This document shows, one piece after another, positions 57,864 to 64,000 of a stretch of DNA of 64,000 bases. Under the pieces are notes generated by a model. That model was not told the DNA's origin. It ran no database searches and saw nothing but the letters and a program-made list of their open reading frames with translations. A program made the translations under genes and the position numbers. Positions within the stretch are counted from its first letter, which is position 1; each line of letters begins with the position of its first letter. Origin of the DNA: Lacipirellula limnantheis (GTDB lineage: Bacteria > Planctomycetota > Planctomycetia > Pirellulales > Lacipirellulaceae); the NCBI RefSeq assembly GCF_007746075.1, contig NZ_CP036339.1, positions 1,760,856 through 1,824,855 on the forward strand. The letters run 5' to 3'.

Positions 57864-60134
57864 ATGCTCAATCTTTTCTCAGCGTTGTTGCTGTCGGCGG
57901 TGCTGCCTGTGGGCGAGTCGCCTGCAGCGCTGCCGTTGCCCCATTTTCCGGACCGCTTTCATGCGTTCGTCTGGCGAAATTGGCAGCTGACGCCTATCGA
58001 GCGAATGGCCGCGGCGACGGGCGCATCGCCCGACGAGATCCGTGCCGTCGGCAAGTCGATGGGATTGTCGGCTCCGCCATCGATTTCGGCGGAGCAGTGG
58101 CGGCGGTCGTACGTCACGGTGATCCGCGCCAATTGGCACCTGCTGCCGTACGATCAGTTGCTCAAACTGCTCGACTGGTCTGCGGAGGAACTCGCGTTCA
58201 CATTGCGCGAGGATGATTTCCTGATGGTGAAGTTGGGAAACCTGAAGCCGCAGTGCGAGACGCTGGCGTATGCGCCGCCGGACGCGGCGACGCGCGCGCG
58301 GGCCAAGGAGATCGCGGCGATCTTGACCGAAGCGTTTCCGGAGCGGGTCGGCCAGTTGCAGGAGCCGCTGTTCGACTTCGTCGAGGAACTCTCCGCGCCC
58401 GTTGCCGGCGAACCGACGCTGCCGGCGGCTCAGACCGCCGAAGCGCCGCGGTATTGCTACTCATACTTCGCCTTGTACGGCGACCCGCTGCTGGACGACG
58501 ATCTCGACCCCTATCCCGATGGCTACCTAGCTCGGCTGCGGGCGAGCGGCGTCAACGGCGTCTGGCTGCAGGGGGTGCTGCCGAAGTTGACGCCGTTTCC
58601 GTGGGAGCCAGCGCTCAGCGCGGGATATGAGACGCGACTGAAAAACTTGGCGGCGCTGGTGGCGCGAGCCAAACGTCACGGGATTGGCGTCTACCTCTAT
58701 CTCAATGAGCCGCGGTCGATGCCGGTGGAGTGGTTCGACGCACACCCCGAGTTGAAAGGGGTGACCGAAGGCGACTATGCCGCGCTCTGCACGAGCCATC
58801 CCGAGGTGCAGCGATATCTTCGCGAAGGGGCCGCTACGATCGTGCGGAGCGTGCCCGACTTGGCGGGCATCTTCACGATTTCAGCGTCGGAGAATCTCAC
58901 GAGTTGCTGGTCGCACTATCAAGGGAAGTCGTGCCCCCGCTGCAGCGGCAGAGCTCCCGGCGACGTGATTGCGGAGGTGAACGCTCTGATCGGCGAGGGG
59001 GTGCGGTTGGCAGGTTCGTCGACGCGCATGATTGCCTGGGACTGGGGGTGGCAAGACCAGTGGGCGGAGGCGGCGATCGCGGCGATGCCGGTCGAGAACG
59101 CCGTGATGAGCGTCAGCGAGTGGAGCCTGCCGATCGAGCGCGGAGGCGTGAAGGCGACTGTCGGAGAGTATTCGATCTCGGCAATTGGGCCGGGACCGCG
59201 AGCTGAGCGGCAGTGGAAGGCGGCCAAGGCGCGCGGTATGCCTGCCTTTGCCAAGTTGCAGGTCGGCACCACTTGGGAACTAGGTTCCGTTCCCTATCTG
59301 CCGGCGATGATGAACGTTGCGGAACACATGGGGCGGTTGCGCGCGGCGAACGTCGACGGCGTGATGTTGGGCTGGACGCTGGGGGGATATCCTTCGCCTA
59401 ATCTGGAGACGGCGTCGCGGGTGCTTCAGGGCGAATCGCCCGCGGAAGCGCTGCAGGCGACCGCGACGCGACGGTTCGGAGCGACGCATGTCGCTGGAGT
59501 ATTGCGCGCTTGGCGAGAGTTTAGCGACGGGCTTAAACAATACCCGTACGACGGCGGCGTCGTGTACAACGGGCCGCATCATGTCGGGCCGGCGAATCCG
59601 CTGTGGGAGCGGCCGACCGGCTACCGCGCGACGATGGTGGGAATTCCTTACGACGACGTCAACGGGTGGCGCGGGCCGTACTCCGCGGAGATCCTCGCCA
59701 AGCAGTTCTCGCTGGTCGCTGATGGGTTTGACCGCGGAGTGAGCGAACTAAAGGCGGAGCGGGCGACGGCAGACCAGGATGAGTTTGACGATGCGCTGCG
59801 ACGCGAGGAGAGCGTCGGCGAGGCGGCGGCCATTCTGTTTCGCAGCGCCGCCAACCAGACGCGGTTCGTGCTCGCCCGCGATCGCCTGGCGACGCTCGGC
59901 CCGGACGACGATGCGGGGCCAACTCTGCAGGAACTTGAAACGTTGTTGCGGGCAGAGATCGAGCTTGCTCGGCGGCTCTACGCGGTGCAGTCGAGCGATT
60001 CCCGCATCGGCTTTGAAGCGACGAATCACTATTTCTTCACGCCGCTAGATCTGGCGGAAAAGGTGCTGAATTGCCGCGATTTGCTCGACCGGTGGCTCCC
60101 TGCGGAGCGCCATCGGCTGGCGGATTTGCGGTAA
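57864..60134 (+). CDS. Exported glycoside-hydrolase-like protein
   Basis: 756 residues. A signal peptide (L-F-S-A-L-L-L-S-A-V-L-P-V-G) precedes a 170-residue helical region, then a TIM-barrel-like part: G-V-N-G-V-W-L-Q-G-V-L, A-K-R-H-G-I-G-V-Y-L-Y-L-N-E-P-R, F-T-I-S-A-S-E-N-L-T-S-C-W-S-H, M-I-A-W-D-W-G-W, and G-V-M-L-G-W-T-L-G-G-Y-P. The C-terminal 150 residues are helical. Glutamates in N-E-P and S-E-N could be catalytic. I do not recognise the family with certainty; hexosaminidase-like (GH20 or related) is a guess. Confidence 0.6.
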   Translation: MLNLFSALLLSAVLPVGESPAALPLPHFPDRFHAFVWRNWQLTPIERMAAATGASPDEIRAVGKSMGLSAPPSISAEQWRRSYVTVIRANWHLLPYDQLLKLLDWSAEELAFTLREDDFLMVKLGNLKPQCETLAYAPPDAATRARAKEIAAILTEAFPERVGQLQEPLFDFVEELSAPVAGEPTLPAAQTAEAPRYCYSYFALYGDPLLDDDLDPYPDGYLARLRASGVNGVWLQGVLPKLTPFPWEPALSAGYETRLKNLAALVARAKRHGIGVYLYLNEPRSMPVEWFDAHPELKGVTEGDYAALCTSHPEVQRYLREGAATIVRSVPDLAGIFTISASENLTSCWSHYQGKSCPRCSGRAPGDVIAEVNALIGEGVRLAGSSTRMIAWDWGWQDQWAEAAIAAMPVENAVMSVSEWSLPIERGGVKATVGEYSISAIGPGPRAERQWKAAKARGMPAFAKLQVGTTWELGSVPYLPAMMNVAEHMGRLRAANVDGVMLGWTLGGYPSPNLETASRVLQGESPAEALQATATRRFGATHVAGVLRAWREFSDGLKQYPYDGGVVYNGPHHVGPANPLWERPTGYRATMVGIPYDDVNGWRGPYSAEILAKQFSLVADGFDRGVSELKAERATADQDEFDDALRREESVGEAAAILFRSAANQTRFVLARDRLATLGPDDDAGPTLQELETLLRAEIELARRLYAVQSSDSRIGFEATNHYFFTPLDLAEKVLNCRDLLDRWLPAERHRLADLR

Positions 60135-60255
60135 ACGTCGCTCCTGGGACCGCGTTGCAGGGGGCGGGTTGAATCGCCGCCGCTTTCGCCCCGCCCGCGG
60201 GCGGGGGTATATTGGCAGCTTGGTTTGCCACTCTGACCTGGGAGTACCTGCCGTG

Positions 60256-61548
60256 ATGGTTGCACGACTTTCCGCCGCGATGGCCTGTTTGATGATGTTC
60301 GTTGCGGTTGCGACCGCGGCGGAAGAGAATCAGCCGCCCAAGGGGTTTACCGCCCTGTTTGACGGCAAGGACTTGAAGGGATGGAAGGGGGGCTCGACGG
60401 CCGACCCGCGGAAGATCACGCCGGAACAGCAGGCGGCGTGGGACAAGGAAATCCCACAGCACTGGAAGGTGGAGGATGGCCAACTCGTGAGCGACGGTCA
60501 CGGCCCGCACCTCGTGACCGACAAGGACTACGGCGACTTTGAGCTGTGGGTCGATTGGAAGCTCTCGCCCAAGGGAGATAGTGGCATCTATCTGCGCGAC
60601 ACTCCGCAGGTTCAACTCTGGGATCCAACGAACGAGGAAGCTCACCAGCACGGATCGGACAAGGGATCCGGCGGCCTCTGGAACAACGAGAAAGCTGATC
60701 GCTGGCCCAGCGAAGTCGCCGACAAGCCGATTGGCGAGTGGAACCGCATGTACGTTCGCATGGTCGGCGACAAAGTGACGGTGGTGCTGAACGACAAGAA
60801 GGTCGTCGACAACGTGGTGCTGGAGAACTTTTTCGATCGCTCCCTGCCGGTGTTTCCGAAGGGAACGATCCAATTGCAGACCCACGGCAGCGAGACGCGC
60901 TTCAAGAACGTCTTTGTGCGGGAAATTCCGGCCGATGAGGCGGCGAAGTTGCTCTCGGATATTGGGGGGGGGGAAGAGGGATTCGTGCCACTGCTCAATG
61001 GCAAAGACCTGTCGGGCTGGATCGGCGCGACCAAGGACTACGAGATGGTCGACGGCGCCGTCCAGGCGAAAAAGGGGGCGGGCGGGAATCTGCTGACCGA
61101 TAAGGAGTACGACAATTTTGTCGTGCGGATGGAATTCAAGCTGCCGCCGGGGGGGAATAACGGGTTAGCGATTCGGTCGCCCGGTCCGGAGGCGAATCCT
61201 GCGTTTGAGGCGATCGAACTGCAGGTGCTCGACGACTCGCCGGAACATTACCCCGATCTCCAGCCGTACCAGACTCACGGCAGTGCCTACGGGCTGGCCC
61301 CCGCTGCGAGGGGGTACCTACGCCCGGTCGGAGAGTGGAATTACCAGGAGACGATCGTCGACGGCGACCAGATTGAGGTCCACCTGAACGGCCATAAAAT
61401 TCTTGACACTGATCTGTCGGAAGTGACCAAGGAGCCAGTCGATCACCAGCCGCATCCGGGTGCGAGGCGGGCAAAGGGGCATTTCGGGTTCGCCGGGCAT
61501 GGCGATCCGGTGGCCTTCCGCAACGTGCGGATTAAGGAATTGAAATAG
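60256..61548 (+). CDS. Exported protein with two DUF1080 (3-keto-disaccharide hydrolase) domains
   Basis: 430 residues from the ATG at 60256; a GTG at 60253 and a GGAG at 60240 precede it. After a signal peptide (A-C-L-M-M-F-V-A-V-A-T-A-A) the protein has two copies of the concanavalin-like DUF1080 fold: F-D-G-K-D-L-K-G-W-K with L-W-V-D-W-K-L and G-D-S-G-I-Y-L-R; and L-N-G-K-D-L-S-G-W with V-R-M-E-F-K-L and G-G-N-N-G-L-A-I-R-S. DUF1080 enzymes cleave 3-keto-glycosides in some bacteria. Planctomycetes carry many paralogues. It may be linked with the upstream glycoside-hydrolase-like gene (gap 121 bp). Confidence 0.85.
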   Translation: MVARLSAAMACLMMFVAVATAAEENQPPKGFTALFDGKDLKGWKGGSTADPRKITPEQQAAWDKEIPQHWKVEDGQLVSDGHGPHLVTDKDYGDFELWVDWKLSPKGDSGIYLRDTPQVQLWDPTNEEAHQHGSDKGSGGLWNNEKADRWPSEVADKPIGEWNRMYVRMVGDKVTVVLNDKKVVDNVVLENFFDRSLPVFPKGTIQLQTHGSETRFKNVFVREIPADEAAKLLSDIGGGEEGFVPLLNGKDLSGWIGATKDYEMVDGAVQAKKGAGGNLLTDKEYDNFVVRMEFKLPPGGNNGLAIRSPGPEANPAFEAIELQVLDDSPEHYPDLQPYQTHGSAYGLAPAARGYLRPVGEWNYQETIVDGDQIEVHLNGHKILDTDLSEVTKEPVDHQPHPGARRAKGHFGFAGHGDPVAFRNVRIKELK

Positions 61549-61572
61549 AACGGCGGAACTCCTGAAGGATTT

Positions 61573-61642
61573 ATGGGGAATGCTGCATGGGGAATGGGGA
61601 GACTTTTCCGGCTGACCCCATTCCCCATGCAGCATTCCCCAT
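61573..61642. repeat. Perfect 27-bp inverted repeat
   Basis: Arms 61573-61599 and 61616-61642 are exactly complementary (outer part ATGGGGAATGCTGCATGGGG), with a 16-base loop AGACTTTTCCGGCTGA. Each arm itself repeats the unit ATGGGGAAT. It lies between the DUF1080 gene and nuoA and would form a very stable hairpin. The rest of the 268-bp gap holds nothing recognisable. Confidence 0.9.
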
Positions 61643-61816
61643 TCGTCTTGCCGCAACGGTCAGTCGTTAAGCGGCGGCGGAGGGCGCGAGTCCGATGCGC
61701 TCGACGCGGCTTGTGGCGATTCGCGACTTCGGTCTAGAATGGCCGGCTCAAGCAATGCAGGCGTCAGGCGATCGGATGGTCCTGGCCCCTAGCCAACGTC
61801 GTCCCACCTCAAGCCC

Positions 61817-62194
61817 ATGCCCGATTTCCCCCCGCTGTTCGTCTACGCCATTATTTTAGTTGGCTTTGTGCTGACGAATCTGGCGCTGACGCATCTGATT
61901 GGCCCCAAGAAGCGAACGCCCGTTAAGGACATGCCTTATGAGTCAGGCATGGATCCCGTTGGCGACGCCCGGCAGCCTTTCAACGTGCGGTTCTGCCTGG
62001 TTGCCATTTTGTACCTCGTGTTCGATGTGGAACTGCTGTTCCTGTATCCCTGGGCGGTGAGCGCTTTCAGTGACGAAGGCGGAATTCCCCTGGAACTGCG
62101 AGGCACTGTGTTCGGCATCATGCTCGCCTTCATCGCCACGTTGGTCATCGCTTACATCTACGCGTGGCGGAAGGGAGTCTTCAAATGGCGGTAG
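61817..62194 (+). CDS. nuoA: NADH-quinone oxidoreductase subunit A
   Basis: 125 residues with three transmembrane helices (about 7-27, 63-83, 94-115). The conserved [11 protein letters not shown] and the segment [22 protein letters not shown] are family hallmarks. NuoA sits at the junction of membrane arm and peripheral arm of complex I. Its end overlaps nuoB by 10 bp. It is the first gene of the operon, with the stable 27-bp hairpin upstream. Confidence 0.96.
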   Translation: MPDFPPLFVYAIILVGFVLTNLALTHLIGPKKRTPVKDMPYESGMDPVGDARQPFNVRFCLVAILYLVFDVELLFLYPWAVSAFSDEGGIPLELRGTVFGIMLAFIATLVIAYIYAWRKGVFKWR

Positions 62195-62781
62195 GTCTGC
62201 CCGAAAACGTCTTTGTGACGAAGCTCGACGCGGCGGCGAATTGGGCCCGCAGCAACAGCTTGTGGCCGATGCCGTTCGCAACCGCTTGTTGCGGCATTGA
62301 ACTAATGGCGACTGCTTCGTCGCGCCATGACATTGCGAGATTTGGCGCCGAGGTGATGCGGTTCAGCCCGCGGCAGTGCGACCTATTGATTGTCGCGGGC
62401 CGCGTGGCGATGAAAATGTTGCCCGTGCTCCAGCGGATTTGGCTGCAGATGCCCGAGCCAAAGTGGTGCATTTCGATGGGCGCATGTGCGTGCACGGGGG
62501 GCGTGTTTGACACCTATGCGGTGGTGCAGGGCGTCGATCGTTTCATTCCCGTCGACATGTACGTGCCTGGATGTCCGCCGCGGCCGGAGCAGTTGATTGC
62601 CGCCGTGATGGAGATGCAGGAGAAGATCAAACGGACCGGCACGATTACCGGCAAAGAATTTGCGCAGCGGACCGCGGCCACTGGACCGCAGCCGTTCGAC
62701 GTGGATGAATTGCGGCGCCGTCGCGAAGTGACGCCAGTGCCGGGGCTGGAAATTTACGGCCAGCCGACGGTGCAGCGATAA
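62185..62781 (+). CDS. nuoB: NADH-quinone oxidoreductase subunit B
   Basis: 198 residues from the ATG at 62185. The N2 cluster ligands are visible: A-C-C-G-I-E (Cys35, Cys36), G-A-C-A-C-T-G-G, and P-G-C-P-P-R-P-E. It passes electrons from cluster N2 to quinone, probably menaquinone given mqnD in this window. The overlap with nuoA shows translational coupling. A frame extends upstream to a GTG at 62164 inside nuoA, less likely as start. Confidence 0.96.
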   Translation: MAVGLPENVFVTKLDAAANWARSNSLWPMPFATACCGIELMATASSRHDIARFGAEVMRFSPRQCDLLIVAGRVAMKMLPVLQRIWLQMPEPKWCISMGACACTGGVFDTYAVVQGVDRFIPVDMYVPGCPPRPEQLIAAVMEMQEKIKRTGTITGKEFAQRTAATGPQPFDVDELRRRREVTPVPGLEIYGQPTVQR

Positions 62782-62784
62782 GCA

Positions 62785-62962
62785 TTAAAGACCTTAAGTG
62801 CCAAGGCGCCAAGACGCAAAGGAAGACACGAAGCAGGGGAAATGCGAACTATTGAGGAATGTTGATCTGCGCCAATTATGACAATCTCTATCAGCGAAGA
62901 TTAGCGTTTTAGGATTCTTCTTGGTGTTTTGCTTAGTGCCTACGTGTCTTAGCGGTTCAAAT
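62785..62962. repeat. Dispersed inverted repeat between nuoB and nuoC
   Basis: Left part TTAAAGACCTTAAGTGCCAA with CCAAGGCGCCAAGACGC and right part TTGCTTAGTGCC...GTGTCTTAGCGGTT form imperfect arms. It belongs to the family at 2614-2706 and 15404-15557 and interrupts the nuo operon by 198 bp. Confidence 0.6.
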
Positions 62963-62979
62963 CCATTAGAAGTCAGTTC

Positions 62980-63468
62980 ATGCCAAGCCTGGAAGAGATT
63001 CGAGCGAAGTTCGGCGACGAGATCGAGGAATCAACGTTCCGCGACAATCGCCGCGTCATCGTGCCGGCAGAGCGGGCGTTCGCGCTGCTCGCTTGGCTGA
63101 AGGAGCAGGGCTTCAACATGTTGGTCGACCTCACCGCGGTCGACTATCTGGAGTATCCGAAGGCGGTCGATCGCTTTCACGTCGTCTATGCGCTGCTGAA
63201 CGTCGATAGCGGCGAGCGGCTGATTGTGAAGACGCCGCTCAATCCGCCGGAGTTGGAATTACCGACGGTAACGACGCTCTGGATGGGCGCCAACTGGATG
63301 GAACGGGAAGTTTACGACATGTACGGGATCGTCTTCGCGGGGCATCCAGACTTGCGTCGCATCCTGATGCCGGATGAATTCACGGCCTACCCGCTGCGGA
63401 AGGATTATCCGCGCAAGGGATATGGCGAGCGGCACAATTTCCCGGTGATCACGCGTTCGGAAAGCTAG
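62980..63468 (+). CDS. nuoC: NADH-quinone oxidoreductase subunit C
   Basis: 162 residues. The family segments are F-N-M-L-V-D-L-T-A-V-D-Y-L, P-T-V-T-T-L-W-M-G-A-N-W-M-E-R-E-V-Y-D-M-Y-G-I-V-F-A-G-H-P-D-L-R-R-I-L-M, and P-L-R-K-D-Y-P. NuoC is a peripheral-arm subunit next to NuoD; here it is separate and not fused as in E. coli. It follows the repeat at 62785 and precedes nuoD by 147 bp. Confidence 0.95.
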   Translation: MPSLEEIRAKFGDEIEESTFRDNRRVIVPAERAFALLAWLKEQGFNMLVDLTAVDYLEYPKAVDRFHVVYALLNVDSGERLIVKTPLNPPELELPTVTTLWMGANWMEREVYDMYGIVFAGHPDLRRILMPDEFTAYPLRKDYPRKGYGERHNFPVITRSES

Positions 63469-63615
63469 CCGAAGGTCAGACGCGTCGACTTGGCTGGCGA
63501 GTTGGATTGGATTGAACGACGGTCTGGCTCGAAGGCAAGCCGGGCCCGCATCGTGATGCCGTGAAGGTGGAAAACCGAGCCTACAAACAGGCGGAAAGCC
63601 TGACATAACGAAACA

Positions 63616-64000
63616 ATGCCGCTCGCAGTATCAGACGCCGCTGAAGTCGAATCAGTTGACCAGGAATACCTGTGGACGCTCAACTTTGGGCCGCAGCATC
63701 CGGCGACTCACACGACGCTGCGCCTGGTGCTGAAGCTCGACGGCGAGAAGGTGATCGACGCCACGCCCCACATCGGCTACCTCCATAGCGGTTTCGAAAA
63801 GCTCGGGGAGGATCTCGACTTCAACCAGTATGTGACCATCGTCGATCGGATGAACTACATCTCGCCGATGGCCAACGAGATCGCCTGGCATCACACGGTT
63901 GAGAAATTGCTGGGGCTGGAGTTGACGCCGCGTTGCAAGTATCTCCGCACGATCCTCGCGGAGTTGATGCGGCTGCACGACCACTTGCTCTGCTGCGGCG
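63616..64000 (+). CDS. nuoD: NADH-quinone oxidoreductase subunit D, partial
   Basis: 128 residues are visible from the ATG at 63616; the rest lies right of the window. F-G-P-Q-H-P-A-T-H-T-T-L-R, T-P-H-I-G-Y-L-H-S-G-F-E-K, and D-R-M-N-Y-I-S-P-M-A-N-E are the quinone-site segments of NuoD. The loop His and the Tyr region at the quinone head lie partly beyond the window. It works with NuoB at cluster N2. Confidence 0.95.
   Translation, partial: MPLAVSDAAEVESVDQEYLWTLNFGPQHPATHTTLRLVLKLDGEKVIDATPHIGYLHSGFEKLGEDLDFNQYVTIVDRMNYISPMANEIAWHHTVEKLLGLELTPRCKYLRTILAELMRLHDHLLCCG

Noticed and set aside
62950..62962. GGTTCAAATCC resembling a tRNA T-loop
   Set aside because: The flanking bases do not pair as a T-stem and no acceptor, D or anticodon arm is present; it is the end of a dispersed repeat.

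Overview
The window looks like chromosomal DNA of a planctomycete, probably order Pirellulales and perhaps Lacipirellulaceae; this is inferred from gene content, not from a marker gene. The clues are GC-rich coding sequence, frequent starts without a Shine-Dalgarno sequence, a PEP-CTERM protein with dockerin-like repeats and NxxGxxAF repeats, a DUF1598-like protein, a tandem DUF1080 (3-keto-disaccharide hydrolase) protein, a redoxin/beta-propeller lipoprotein, and a very cysteine-rich exported protein. I count 53 protein genes, two of them cut by the window edges. I see no rRNA, tRNA, CRISPR array or insertion sequence.

Layout. 1-9.4 kb: redoxin lipoprotein (partial), LarA-like protein, YgfZ, cysteine-rich exported protein, rhodanese, DUF1598-like protein, DedA. 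9.5-18.9 kb: housekeeping and metabolism (ApbE, phosphohexomutase GlmM, MtaB and ClpS as an overlapping pair, M20 dipeptidase, seryl-tRNA synthetase, a beta-propeller protein, a sugar isomerase/epimerase). 19-26 kb: surface or lineage-specific proteins (PEP-CTERM protein, membrane/TPR protein, Gly/Met-rich protein, long coiled-coil protein). 25.8-27.1 kb: an AT-richer gap and a small orphan membrane protein. 27.2-33.2 kb: VOC protein, ABM monooxygenase, thioredoxin, redoxin, YbdK-type carboxylate-amine ligase, M20 amidohydrolase, MqnD.

33.3-51.6 kb is one uninterrupted minus-strand flagellar block, transcribed flgF, flgG, flgA, flgH, flgI, flgJ (rod-binding domain only), flgN, flgK, flgL, fliW, csrA, flagellin, fliD, fliS. 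It supplies the distal rod, P and L rings, hook-filament junction, filament, cap and export chaperones, plus the FliW/CsrA pair that in other bacteria controls flagellin translation. A good sigma-54 type promoter candidate precedes flgF, and a strong intrinsic terminator follows the flagellin gene. 51.8-61.5 kb carries hemC, a DUF502 protein, comF, an LptF/LptG permease, a cyclophilin, a GNAT protein, a glycoside-hydrolase-like protein and the DUF1080 protein. The window ends in the start of a complex I operon (nuoA, nuoB, nuoC, nuoD partial).

Intergenic regions are rich in short dispersed repeats of several families: REP-like palindrome pairs, a TGTCAGTGGTCAGTTG family, CCAAGG-type and CGCGGATGAACG-type inverted repeats, and a perfect 27-bp inverted repeat before nuoA. 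I did not find a clear new defence or mobile system. The best candidates for new biology are the cysteine-rich exported protein, the flagellar block with its unusual FliD, FlgL and FlgH, and the repeat families.
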